In this document: positions 1 to 10,523 of the stretch, in pieces
Layout of the letters: every line of letters starts with the position of its first letter
Numbering within the stretch: position 1 is the stretch's first letter
From: Heligmosomoides polygyrus polygyrus
Taxonomy: Eukaryota > Nematoda > Chromadorea > Rhabditida > Heligmosomidae
DNA: 64,000 nucleotides
Reading direction: 5' to 3'
Assembly: GCA_947396885.1 (NCBI GenBank)
Contig: OX377205.1
Location: 63,336,969-63,400,968 of the forward strand
Notes under the pieces: generated by a model
Databases searched by the model: none
The model's input: only the letters and a program-made list of their open reading frames with translations
What the model was told of the DNA's origin: nothing
Translations under genes and position numbers: made by a program

Positions 1-119
1 GGAGCTTGAAGAAGTATTGCGGTTACCGAAATTTGTGGTTGGCCAGTACTGTTTTGTGTTTTGTAAACAATTTTGGACAATCAAAAATGCGACCAAGGCT
101 CAGAAATGACCGCAGCCAT

Positions 120-1493
120 TTGTTAGAGCCGGACCTTTATTTGACGTGTTCGCCAAATCGTAGACGGGCACACCTAAAGAGGCAACTTTTCGTGTTCGAT
201 TTGCAAGCACGACAACAGCGCTCGGGCTATGAGTTCCTACGTCAAGCAGTCCGACTGAAAATCTTTAAAAAAAACGATATCGTACATCAGAGCATTCTGC
301 AGTGTGGTGCAGCCGCACAGCAGTACCTGTCGTCTTGGCATTTGTTACGCAAAACGTAGAAAAGACTCTTTATCACAGATACACAGAGGCAATGGTCCAC
401 ATTTACACCGAGAACGATGTTACAACGGTATCGAATAGCTCGTCTACTGTACGGCACCCGACTACGGAAACAGAGTTCGACAAAGGGCGTTTTAAGACCC
501 GCGACGCCATTTGGATCAGGTACGATTGCAGTGCTTGCCGAAGTTGATTTCTTAGAGCAGATTCTCGGAGGGAGACGCTGACAACGAAACAGTTGCTTTC
601 CTTGGAGACCTCTAGACGTGCCCGGTGCTTGTGAACAGAACCCAGGACCAGCAACACATCGGCAGACGACGTTCCAGCTTTAAGACAAGGAAGCCCATGC
701 TTCGGCAGTAGCACCTTCAGCACGTTAACCGGATCGCTATCATCGGGGCAGCCGCTGAGCAGATCTACCAGACAAAACGGTAGACGCAGTATAAAGTTCT
801 GAAAGTAATATGCGTTGACATACATCCTTTAAGGGATACTCGACAAACGACAAACATCGGAATTCTTCGAACAGTTTGCCGCCCCCTTTGCTCACGTGTA
901 AATTTCGGGACTAGCTCTTGAAACAACATTTTACCGTCAAAGAGAGACTGACACAAAGCGCACTCTAGAAGTCAAAAGCCACATTAACCTGCACTTGTTC
1001 ATGTCCGCCGAGGAACGAGAACCCGGAGTGCTACTACGCACTAGATAGGAAGACATCCCTGTAGCCCGCTCGGGCAAGGATAAGATGGATGATGGACTTT
1101 CAGTATATTTCGATAATGAGCGCCAGTGTATCCTACTTATCACATATCCAATTAACATACCCCCATGACGGTAGATCGTTCATCTTCTGAGGCGATGTGG
1201 TGCGTCGAGCTTTTAACCGCGTGAAGTAGGTCCCTCAAGGAAAGGTACTCACTGTCAAGATCAATCAGTATGCAGTTGGCCTCACCATCTATGTGGAACA
1301 CCCTGAACATTCGCCAATGAGTACTGAACAAAAATGGCAAGAAGACAGTTTAAGCGTCGAACTCACTTCTTCAGCTGTAGTCGAACGATAACCGGCAGCT
1401 GGAGGTGCGACTGGTGGAATAGCAGCTCCGATGAGAACTCCTCACCCACACACAAACTATCGAGAACAATGCTCTGCGAAAACGAGCCTATGC
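120..1493 (-). pseudogene. Unrecognised multi-exon coding region, probably broken
   Basis: I do not recognise this protein. Several minus-strand blocks read like coding exons. Block 1493-1367 ends at a GTGAGT donor. It joins in phase to 1323-1253 (acceptor TTGTTCAG, donor GTGAGT), and that to 1186-1161 (acceptor CGCCTCAG, donor GTATGT). The joined product includes FHIDGEANCILIDLD. The next block, near 1150, opens well (DTLALIIEIY) but meets stops and frame changes between about 1120 and 900. Further blocks follow at about 811-403 (after a TTTCAG acceptor; hydrophobic start, then about 120 residues without a stop) and 257-120 (after TTTTCAG; contains GLLDVGTHSPSAVVVLANRT). Splice-phase agreement argues for a real gene. 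Internal stops argue that it, or at least this copy, has decayed, or that my exon choice is wrong in the middle. An old domesticated or mobile-element gene is also possible. Confidence 0.4.
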
Positions 1494-1544
1494 CTGTTGA
1501 AATTGTTCACACTGCTCAAAAGCCAACAAGCAGGCAAATGAAGA

Positions 1545-1889
1545 GTGGTATCTGAAGCCGAACAACTCTATAGACGCGGCGCATGGTTCGGCGGCAGAGG
1601 GCGCCAGCGTCAGCGGAGGAGAGCACAGAAACCGTGTCTATGTGAGTGTTCCACGGCCATACGGAATCTCGGAGTGAGCACCAGCCCGTTATGTACCGAT
1701 GCTGGTATCACGTTTTCAAACTGTTTCCGAAGGGACGATCGTTGCGAGACCAGCACACCTGTGGACCTTCACTGGAAGCATGCCAACTTCACGGTAATCA
1801 ACAATAAAGCTGTGGAAATGTTGAACAGGGCACAGGGTCAAGCGTGGGGTTCGATTTTTGCTGGAAATTTACGACCCCCCCCCCTCTGA
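1545..1889 (+). other. Open frame of uncertain status, cysteine-containing
   Basis: A plus-strand frame of 114 codons contains a cluster of cysteines (CLCECS, then further Cys at spacings of 15-25 residues). The minus strand of the same stretch also stays open for long runs, so the coding strand cannot be decided. It ends in a C-rich tract (about 1875-1890) followed by AT-rich DNA. No family is recognised, no splice signals clearly frame it, and it may be chance. Confidence 0.15.
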
Positions 1890-1899
1890 AGCGGAATTT

Positions 1900-2455
1900 G
1901 TACGACCCCCTCCCTCTCTCTTCCACTGTTCTATTTCTTGTATTTCTTGATTTTTTCAAGGTTTCTTGTGCAGTTTGAAATCTTTAATAGATTCTTCTTT
2001 TCAGGTGCGGCTTCGGCACTGAAGAGGACAATGAAACGAGTTCCCTGAACAATAATGTTCTCAAAACACAATAAAATTCTTTAAAATTTTGAACGCTATT
2101 TTCGACATTTCAAAATAAAGATCTTCTGGTAGCAATCATCACTGTTCAATTTATGGAGTTTTTTTTTCAGGAAACCATGGACACGGAACATTCTTCTACC
2201 TGAAGTAGCGACGTTTGCATCTGAAATTGTGCTCCGAAATTGTGTTATATAAAAATTTGAGTAATACTTTCTGACGACGACCTAAGTGCTTTATTTATAA
2301 GTTTTTTGAAGCGTTCCTCGAATCGATTATGGAGCGGAAAAAGGAAGGATGGACGATGGATTTCTCTATGGAAATAATGTTCTCCCATCCTAAGAAAACG
2401 TCATAAAAAACGAAAATGAAGCTACATAAACCCAAGGTCTGTGCACGATACATCA
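1900..2455. other. AT-rich intergenic DNA, nothing recognised
   Basis: No open frame, splice-framed exon or RNA gene was seen. It contains A- and T-runs and lies between the C-rich tract near 1880 and the start of the foldback element. Confidence 0.5.
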
Positions 2456-2459
2456 AAAA

Positions 2460-4740
2460 AAAAACATATTTCTCCGCAGCGATGACGGAACTTCGACGAC
2501 GATATGATTAGGATGGATCGTAAGCAAAGTTCTCGTTTTTCATGAAAAAATTATTTTTTAGCCGAAGCAGACCACCCATACGAATGAAATTCTGCCACAA
2601 AAACTTCCCAGTCTTGGTCAATGTACAGTGAAAAAATCATGATTTTCTGGATCGAACAGGATGAATCGACCTCAGGTCGGCTTTGCACCAACGTCATCGG
2701 AGCATGAAACTAAACGTTCACAAAAAGGTTCATAACTCGGTAAGTTTTTCGTATTTTGAAAATTCTTCTAGCTTTTTTCGTATTTTGAAAATTCTTCTAG
2801 CTTCTCAAGAAGAAGATAAAATGCTCTTTCTCACAGTGTAAAAATTTTTTCCAAAAAAGGAGTCGTCACGCGTGGCTGCTGGTTCGATTTTTGAGCGAAA
2901 AAATTTGAAGTGGCTTCACAAAAATATTCATAACTTGACCAATTCCTCGAAGTTTCAAAATCTCGCTAGCTTTTCAGAAACTAGAGGAAGAGCCCTTTCT
3001 TGCTATGTGAGAATTAATGTTCAAAAATTCGGTCTTCATGCGCGGCAGGGGAGGTTCAATTTCGGCTCCATGTAGCGAAAATACGTACCGGAAATCGAAC
3101 CCCCCCCCCGCCCCGCATGAAGACCCCTTTCTTGGAAAACGGTTCTTATATGGTTAGAAAGCATATTTGCTCTAATTTTTGATGAGCAAGCGGGATTTTT
3201 GATTTTTGAAAAAATAGCCGAGATATGATCAATTTTCGGAAGTCGTGAACTGAATTCTTCGCCGTCGTCATCGGAGTGATCTCACAAAAATATTCATAAC
3301 TTGACCAATTCCTCGAAGTTTCAAAATCCCGCTAGCTTTTCAGAAACTAGAGGAAGAGCCCTTTCTTGCTATGTGAGAATTAATGTCCAAAAATTCGGTC
3401 TTCATGCGCGGCAGGGGAGGTTCAATTTCGGCTCCATGTCGCGAAAATACGTACCGAAAATCGAACCCCCCCCCGCATGAAGACCCCTTTCTTGGAAAAC
3501 GGTTCTTATATGGTTAGAGAGCACATTTGCTCTATTTTTTGATGAGCGAGAGGGGTTTTTGAACTTCGAAAAATTAGTCGAGTTATGATCAATTTTCGGA
3601 AGTCGTGAACTGAATTCTTTGCCGTCGTCATCGGAGTGATCTCACAAAAATATTCATAACTCAGCAAGTTCTTCGAAATTCAAAAATCCCCCTAGCTTTT
3701 CTGAAAGTACATGAAATGCGCTTCTTTACGGTTACAACACGTTTAGTAAAAAAGGGATCTGGTCGATTTTTTCCGAAAATTCAAAAAAAATCGAACCCCC
3801 CCCCCCGCCCCGCATGAAGATCCCTTTTTTGCTAAACGTGTTTGTAACCATAAAGAAGCGCTGTTTATCTACTTTTCAAAAAGCTAGCGGAATTTTTGAA
3901 TTTCGAAAAATTAGTCGAGTTATGAACATTTTTGTGAGACCACTTCGATGACGTCGGTGAAGGGTCGATCCGAGATTCAGTTCACGACTTCCGAAAATTG
4001 ATCATATCTCGGCTATTTTTTCAAAAATCAAAAATCCCGCTTGCTCATCAAAAAATAGAGCAAATATGCTTTCTAACCATATAAGAACCGTTTTCCAAGA
4101 AAGGGGTCTTCATGCGGGGCGGGGGGGGGGGGTTCGATTTCCGGTACGTATTTTCGCGACATGGAGCCGAAATTGAACCGCCCCTGCCGCGCATGAAGAC
4201 CGAATTTTTAGACATTAATTCTCACATAGCAAGAAAGGGCTCTTCCTCTAGTTTCTGAAAAGCTAGCGGGATTTTGAAACTTCGAGGAATTGGTCAAGTT
4301 ATGAATATTTTTGTGAAGCCACTTCAAATTTTTTTCGCTCAAAAATCGAACCAGCAGCCACGCGTGACGACTCCTTTTTTGGAAAACGATTTTTACACCA
4401 TGAGAAAGAGCGTTTCATCTTCTTCTTGAGAGGCTAGAAGAATTTTCAAAATTCGAAAAAATTACCGAGTTATGAACCTTTTTGTGATCGTTCAATTTTA
4501 TGCTCCGATGACGTTGGTGCAAAGTCGACCAGAGGTCGACTCAACCTGTTCTATCCAGAAAATCACAATTTTTTCACAGTGAATTGATCAAAACTTCTAG
4601 GTTCTTGTGGCTAAATTTTATCCGTATGGGTGATCTGCTTCGGCTAAAAAATAATATTTTCATGAAAAATGAGAATTTTGTATGCGATCCATCCTCGTCA
4701 TATGTTCATCGCAGCGGAGAAGCATAGTTTTTACTGTGTG
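2460..4740. repeat. Large foldback (inverted-repeat) element made of tandem palindromic units
   Basis: The stretch folds back on itself. The sequence around 2475-2700 reappears inverted at about 4500-4720, including the segments with GCAGCGATGA / TCATCGCAGC and CACCAACGTCATCGGAGCAT / ATGCTCCGATGACGTTGGTG. The centre lies near 3790, where ACGTTTAGTAAAAAAGGGATC pairs with its complement at about 3820. The left side also holds a tandem repeat: a segment starting TCACAAAAATATTCATAACT occurs at 2916, 3282 and 3642, giving periods of 366 and 360 bases. The right arm has only about one full unit. Each unit is itself palindromic: GGTCTTCATGCG ... GGGG opens it and CCCCCC ... CCCCGCATGAAGACC closes it. 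No protein is encoded. It is best called a non-autonomous foldback or MITE-like element; transposon termini and target duplications were not resolved. Confidence 0.85.
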
Positions 4741-4745
4741 TCAAA

Positions 4746-6149
4746 CACGACTTAAAACTTTATATGATACTATTCCACTCTCTGTCGTCCCGTCCTTCAG
4801 AAGGCAGAAAAAAATTTTCCAGCGAGGAGTCCATCCATATCTCAATTGCGATTGATCATGTCAGAGAACGCAGTAGCCGCATGTAAACTGCCGTAACACG
4901 GAGATTTTTTGGGGATCCTGGAAAATTCATAAAGCTTTAGTAGATGTGTTCGATTCCCGAACCTCAAGCTTGACCCTGACAGGGCATAGTGTCGTGCAGT
5001 TGAGAGCGGTTTTGGATGAACAACGTGAGAAGAAATGCCATTTCCAACATGTAAGCATCCTCCCGTGTCACAAGAACTGCCTATGATGTTCAGTCTGGTA
5101 ATTATTTAAAATCGGTAAACAATAGACGAAACAACATGAGATATAGCGATCTACGGGATACACTTGCATCGAGACTTTCAGTGCTTTCATCCCCTTCAGA
5201 CATTGCTGTTCTAAATCGACGACCACGGAGGATGACTGCTGGTAACATTAACCTCGAACAACGCTTTCCTTGAGCTCTGCAAAGCTGAGATGTCCAGACA
5301 ATATATTCACAATGGAGTTAGACCTAGTATTACCACCATGAAGAACAGAACACACTTGCTGTTCTTAAAATAATGAATGATTGCAGCAGCATAACGCGAG
5401 CTGGCTTCAACTATGGCAATTCTTAGGAAGTGAAATAATTTCTTTCTTTCAGCAGAACAACTATACTCAGTAACTGAAACAAGGAGAAAGAAAGCATTTC
5501 AATAAATATTCGAACTGCCCATTGGAAACATTTCCTGACACCTTTTTGAGGACTCTTTGAATTGTAACGAAGGTTAGTTGGAACTAGTGGAAGGAAATGT
5601 TTGTAGAAGCTTGGTTCTGCATCCGTTGCTGTTCGTTTCCTTACAAAGGATTAGATCTTTGATCTGTTTACTTAACAGCCCAAATTTCCACGCAGCACCT
5701 TCTTTATCGTGTGAGCACACAGCTCCTTCTGTGAGATGAAGATGATATGGAGCAAGCACTGATCTATAACCTCGTGATGGTCTCGCAAGAATAACAACCT
5801 ACAGGACCGTCAAATAGCATCTCTTCCTAAAATATTCCATCGAAAAGCGCCTCATCAGAGTAGAGCTTTTCCACTCCGTAACTCCATTATTGATTGCCGT
5901 GGAGTTAGCATGATGCCAGTACTGATCCAGAGCCGTGATGGTATAGCAATGACTGCTATTACAGTAACGACTTGGCAACGTGATACCCTAGTAAGAACGT
6001 CTTGTCTGCTCCCTCGCAGACTACGTTGGTTAAACAGCTTGTAACATATTATAAAAAGCTGAAGGGAGGCATAAGGACCGCTCTAGATTCTATTCCTGCC
6101 ACGGCGCTAACGATATCTAACCATAAGACTGGTCTACAGCGCCATGTAC
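4746..6149. other. Intergenic DNA without a recognised gene
   Basis: Only short open frames, all shorter than about 65 codons, occur here. None has family resemblance or convincing splice signals. The block separates the foldback element from the inverted RTE copy. Confidence 0.45.
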
Positions 6150-6870
6150 TGCCGAACCTGTATCACCTGTCACCTGTCGCCCCGTTGATCATCGACTTGC
6201 TCGAGCGGGCGCCAGAAGCGTCTCCATTCGTCCCTGTCGCGTGCCAGAGTGCTCCAATGGATCCTTCTCGCTCGAGGGACACGAAGAGCGTCATAGCGGT
6301 CGTTCAGGGCTTTCACGAAGAAGTCCGACCAACGTGTTGGTGGGCGTCCTGGTGTTCTCTTGACATCCCGCGGAATCCAGTCGGTGACGGCTCTTGTCCA
6401 GCTATGTCTACGAAGCGCATTACGTGGCCGGCCCACCTAATTTTTGACAACTTTGCCCACGCGACAGCGTCTCTGATCTTCGAACGTCGGCGAAGCTCGG
6501 AACTCCGGAGGCCTTCTCTCACTTGCGTGAGTCGCGTCACTAGGGCGTGGCCAAAAGCTTCCACTCGGTAGACTGGGAGTACATGTAAGGCCCCGTTTAT
6601 ACTTCGTCGCGGCGCGGCGCGATGGCCACGCAATGAAGCCAAATTGATCGATCGCGTCGCACAATCAATATGGCCACTATACGTAGCGTCGCGGCGCGCC
6701 GCGACGAAGTATAAACGGGGCCTAAGGCGATTCGAGGCCGCCTTAAGTCTCGCCCCGTCCCTCCGGGCAGTCTGGCTGGCTGCCCGGAGTCCTTCGCCCG
6801 CACGGCAGAGCCCGACTAGCTACCCGTATGTATTCCAGTCAAACACAGCAGCACTAAGGGCCTCATTCAC
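6150..6870 (-). mobile_element. 5'-inverted, deleted copy of the RTE-like retrotransposon, split by a MITE
   Basis: The left part (about 6150-6545) matches the 3' end of the longer element at 58150-58540 in the same orientation. On the minus strand it encodes the end of the polyprotein (motifs such as WAGHVMRF and [15 protein letters not shown]) and ends in the same ACAGGTG-type repeats. The right part (about 6546-6870, minus the MITE) matches the 5' end of that element (about 60860-61025), but inverted. The middle of the element is missing. This arrangement, 3' end plus inverted 5' end with an internal deletion, is the known product of twin priming during target-primed reverse transcription. 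The copy cannot make a functional protein. Confidence 0.8.
6589..6722. mobile_element. 134-bp MITE with GGCCCCG termini and TAA target duplication
   Basis: Perfect terminal inverted repeats of about 28 bases begin GGCCCCGTTTATACTTCGTC at both ends. TAA lies on each side (6586-6588 and 6723-6725). The same host sequence without the insertion exists in the other RTE copy near 60990-61015, where ATGTAA runs straight on into GGCGATTCGAGG. That empty site fixes the boundaries and the TAA duplication. A TWA target and GGCC/GGGCC-type ends suggest PIF/Harbinger mobilisation, which is an inference. It encodes nothing. Confidence 0.9.
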
Positions 6871-7688
6871 CGCCGAACCATAAACAGGAAATTATTTGGT
6901 GCTCGACTATTACACTTACTTGCTGATTCTGCTGTCAATGGGCAGACACTAGCGGTTACGGTCCAGTTAACCAGATCGCTTGATGAATTATTCCTCACCG
7001 AAAAAATGGTGAGAAGCGATCCAGATGAGAGCTGCCTCAGCTGAAAGAAATTCAGAGTAATCTGTAGCTGACGATACGTCCCTAACAGTCGAATTTGGGG
7101 GGTCGAGCGTTGTAACCCTCGTCCCCCTGGCCCGCCCACCCCCAACCGTCTGGGCTAGCTCGAGAGTCCAGTGGCTGCCTCACGAGATAGTGGAGACGCA
7201 GAGATTTGCCACGCCTCTGTTTAAAGGAGGGGGGGGGGGGGGGTAGAACGCCACTCCGCTTCGAATTTGTGGTCTAAAACGTCTCACACTTGTTCAACAG
7301 CAGGTCTCACGAGCAGCCCACGAGCATTCAATTTCACTCAATATCTACAGACTGCGTTCCTTTAAAGTGTCTCAACACATAAGCAAGTTTCCATCAAAAC
7401 ATGACGTCGAAGTAGATATGGAAGTTGCAGGTGTTTCTGATACGCGCTCTTCACCGGGAAGCTTTGTTTGACTACTCCACAGTAATCTGCGACAAAGAGA
7501 AAGACAAAGACACTTCTCTTATGCAGCACCTACAAGATCAATGTAACAAAAACTGAATAAGAACCGAATTTGGACCACGTCTTAGTAGAACGTTCTAAGT
7601 AACATGCACCAGGAGTATATTTGTAGCGAAAGCGAACGACGACTATGATCCTTCGAAGCGAAACAAACAGCGTGATGGCATCAGCTAA
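6871..7688. other. Intergenic DNA with a 17-base G run
   Basis: No gene was recognised. A run of about 17 G at 7227-7243 follows a purine-rich stretch. The rest has only short open frames. Confidence 0.45.
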
Positions 7689-7970
7689 CAAGGGAACTGT
7701 CTGAACGGTACGGAACGACAAGAACGAGTACTATAGGAAGAATTCCTGTCCTTCAAATAGTAACAGAACATGTTTTGTTTTTGCCGAATCCTTGAGGCAA
7801 ACGAGTACGAGGGTATAATGGTTAAGGGTCCGCAGAGCGAGCTCTTCACAGCAGCACAAGTGCCCGATGCCGTGGACTGGGTGGCGCAGTGGTAGAGGGC
7901 ACGCCTCATATTCGCGAGGTCTAGGGTTCGGTCTCCCGGCTACATCGCGTTTTTGCACTTTTACCATAGT
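7689..7970 (+). repeat. tRNA-like SINE-type repeat, left arm of an inverted pair
   Basis: About 285 bases are repeated in inverted form at 8805-9086. The inner part (about 7888-7950) looks tRNA-derived: a box A-like TGGCGCAGTGGTAGAG is followed about 35 bases later by a box B-like GGTTCGGTCTC. The outer end (CAAGGGAACTGTCTGAACGG) is shared by both copies. The tRNA-like part does not fold into a clean functional tRNA, so it is called a SINE-like repeat, not a tRNA gene. Confidence 0.65.
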
Positions 7971-8235
7971 GTCGGATTTCCATAGAGATTTCCATATCTC
8001 AACTTGTGTTTGGCTTCACAGTTCCTGTCCAGTGGTACTTCGCTGCAGCCCAAGCCTGGAATCCCGATACAGTCCACTTTCCCCAGTTCTCAAACTTGTA
8101 TAGTATAACAATTCTAGTATAAATAAAAACCTTTTCCTCCGAAACGATCTGTCCTCCCGAAAACGTGATAGTGCCTTCACTGGTTAGTGGTGTCGTGACT
8201 CCGGCACAATCCTCTTCTGGTTGAAACTCTTGGTC

Positions 8236-8418
8236 CTATTCTTCCACTACCTCCAACTTTTCCACTTCGTCGATTTCCAGCTGTCGCAGTTCGAAATCCT
8301 GTAGGATACTTGCTATTCCTTCCGCCAGCTTCATTTCGCCTTTCGAAGGGACAGCATCCAGTGGAGATCCGCACTTCAGTGTCAATAGGTGAATGACCAC
8401 TCGACGGTTAGCAGACAT
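8236..8418 (-). CDS. Small 60-residue open frame in the centre of an inverted-repeat pair
   Basis: An ATG at 8418 opens a 60-codon frame that ends in TAG at 8236. The product starts MSANRRVVIHLLTL and ends in an acidic helical tail (ELRQLEIDEVEKLEVVEE). Composition looks like a real, helical, cytosolic protein. No splice acceptor in phase lies just upstream, so it either starts at this ATG or is the remnant of a larger gene. It lies between two inverted SINE-like arms and may belong to a mobile unit, or may be a late exon of the gene starting at 10517. No family was recognised. Confidence 0.3.
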   Translation of the reverse strand: MSANRRVVIHLLTLKCGSPLDAVPSKGEMKLAEGIASILQDFELRQLEIDEVEKLEVVEE

Positions 8419-8804
8419 TGTAGAGCCAGTGTTGGCGGCAGCAGCTTGTTATAACCGCGCGACTTTGTAAGCATAACAGAGGCGAGAATATTTATCGAGG
8501 TGGTAGGTCAAGTTGAAGAACATGTGGTCCAATCCTACACTGTGAGTACGCTGGTGGCACTCACCTCACCGACACTAATAAACTGCATTTGAAGCATTTT
8601 TCTGGCATTCTGCCGGTGTTTCATGTTGTTCCTGTGTCAAAATTTCTCACATTGACAATGAGAACAATTTATTGGAGCAAAAGTTTCATACAAAATCGCA
8701 CTTGGCGTATTTCGGACATTTCTGGTGAATTACGAGATGTCGACAAATAATATGTAATAAAAACATCTTACCGTAGCAAACTCCAAAAACAAGTTCAGAT
8801 ATGG

Positions 8805-9086
8805 AAAAAAGTGCAAAAATGCGGGGTAGCATGGGAACCGAACCCCAGACCTCACGAACATGAGGCGTGCCCTCTACCTCTGCGCCACCCATCCCACGAC
8901 ACAGGGACCTTGCGCTGCCGTGAAGAGCTCGCTCTGCGGACCCTTAAAACATTACACCCTCGTACTCGTTTGCCTCAAGGATTCGGCAAAAAGAAAACAT
9001 ATTCTGTTACTATTTGGAGGACGGGGATTCTCCCTATAGTACTCGTTCTTGCTGTTCCGACGTACCGTTCAGAGAGTTCCCTTGTA
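8805..9086 (-). repeat. tRNA-like SINE-type repeat, right arm of an inverted pair
   Basis: This is an inverted copy of the repeat at 7689-7970. On the minus strand it carries the same tRNA-like core, with GTGGCGCAGAGGTAGAGGG and GGGTTCGGTTCCC. The outer end is CCGTTCAGAGAGTTCCCTTG. The two arms enclose about 830 bases. Confidence 0.65.
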
Positions 9087-10074
9087 TGTATATCTGAGGC
9101 ATCAGCCAAGTATATCTGATTCAGATAACCAACGACTTAACGCTGGGTCTGAGTGAAGGGAAAGCAGTATGAGAACGTCGTTCAGAGCATCGCGGGCGCT
9201 AAACCACAAGCACTCCGCGCGTAACGACGTTTCTAGAAACCTCCAACTATGACAACTGTGGGCAGAATGATAGCTTACAATTTGGAAACAAATTGGGCAC
9301 CCTTCTAAGCTAGCTAGACTTTTGAGATCAAAGGGAGCTCTTCCAAATTGAAATATGCTTCTTGTACATTAAACTAGAGGCTCGGCAAGAAAATTAGAAT
9401 AATTTTTTGTTGAAGGAAAATTTTAGTATAATTTTCTTTGAAGTTTTAATTCATCTATCCACTAAGTGAAGACATTGTTTGAAATTTTATAATAAATGTT
9501 GAGGAGAATAATGGTCTAAAGCTCGTTTTAAAGAGCAAGAAGGCGGCCGATTTTTTCATTTAAAAAAAGACAATGCCATGCCCTCTTCCAAGAGGTCGTC
9601 ATCTTTATTCGATTGATAGCAGAATTTCGGTTTGAGAGAGGAGTTAACGATACAACAAAAACAACTGTAAAGAACACACATATCCTCATTTTGGTGGTTT
9701 CTGTAAGGGCATTCACACTATCATTCAAACAAAAGTTGCGGCGAACTTTTTGAGTGCACGAAGCGATCTGATCTTCTAGTGCGCTATATTTTTGCTTCTT
9801 TGCTGTGCTTTAAGACAAAATTTAGTTCATTTTTAATAAAAATTTTATGAAGTTATTTCACTTATTGGGGGTGAACTAAAAAAATTACAAAATTTTATAC
9901 CAAATTTTCCTTGAACAAAAGATTATTTTTACCATCTTATTAAGTCTGTCCTGCTTGAAAGTCACTTCGATTTGGAGTTCGCTTTGATTTCAAAAGCCTT
10001 AAAGCTAGCTTAGAAAAGTGTCAATTTGATTTGAAAAGTATCCAAATCGACGTGAAAATGGTTATATGGCTCAC
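9087..10074. other. AT-rich DNA, probably intron or intergenic
   Basis: This lies downstream (minus sense) of the second exon of the acidic-protein gene and may hold its next intron. A minus frame at 9528-9728 has a hydrophobic stretch (MRICVFFTVVFVVSL) but lacks clear splice or start context. No further exon could be assigned. Confidence 0.35.
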
Positions 10075-10517
10075 CTCTATGCTTGTTTCGACTGGAGGTG
10101 AGAGCACACGATTCGAGTAGCAATCGGTCATTGCCTTCTGTAACTCCATGGCGAATTTCATCTGGAAACGCCGAAATTCTGAGCTTAGGTTGTGGAAACA
10201 ACAGTCTGCACGGTTTTCCATCATAACTAGCTGGACCAACGCAAGTGAAAGAGTAAGGTTTCGTTTGCACAATATATCTGCTGCACAACTAAATCATGCT
10301 TCGGTTTTGATTCGGAACGATTTCAAACGTCACTGATATGCTATAGAGCACTAACCTGTCTAGCCATTTCGTCTACACGACTCATACGTTCTTCGATGCT
10401 TGAGCGTCTTCTCATCAGCTCACGAAACTGCTCCTCATCGCTGCTGCCCGGCAATGCTTCAGGGGAATCTTCTATGCCTGCTAGATCATCGAAGAACTCC
10501 TCATCGTCACTGAACAT
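10075..10517 (-). CDS. First two exons of an acidic, helical protein of unknown function (partial)
   Basis: I do not recognise the family. Exon 1 (10517-10356, 54 codons) starts MFSDDEEFFDDLAGIED and has an acidic, Ser/Asp/Glu-rich N-terminus followed by a helical Arg/Glu-rich segment ending SRVDEMARQ. It ends at a GTTAGT donor in phase 0. Exon 2 (10230-10075, 52 codons, also phase 0) follows an acceptor at GGTCCAG and ends at GTGAGC; it encodes EFRRFQMKFAMELQKAM, again helical, so the protein probably forms a coiled coil or helical bundle. TTTAG lies one base before the ATG, as expected for a nematode trans-splice acceptor, so this is taken as the true start. The gene lies about 1.5 kb downstream of the VPS35L-like stop codon on the same strand. 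Later exons were not found. Confidence 0.6.
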
Positions 10518-10523
10518 CCTAAA
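10518..10523 (-). promoter_or_regulatory. Probable trans-splice (spliced-leader) acceptor
   Basis: The minus strand reads CTATTTAG/G immediately before the ATG at 10517. An acceptor this close to a start codon, with no upstream coding exon in frame, is typical of spliced-leader addition in nematodes. SL1 versus SL2 cannot be told from DNA. Confidence 0.5.

Noticed and set aside
7888..7950. A tRNA gene on the plus strand (and its inverted partner at 8830-8890)
   Set aside because: Box A- and B-like sequences are present, but the acceptor and anticodon stems do not pair properly and the unit is part of a longer repeat.
9528..9728. Small secreted peptide gene on the minus strand
   Set aside because: There is a signal-like stretch, but no convincing start context, splice site or mature cysteine pattern.
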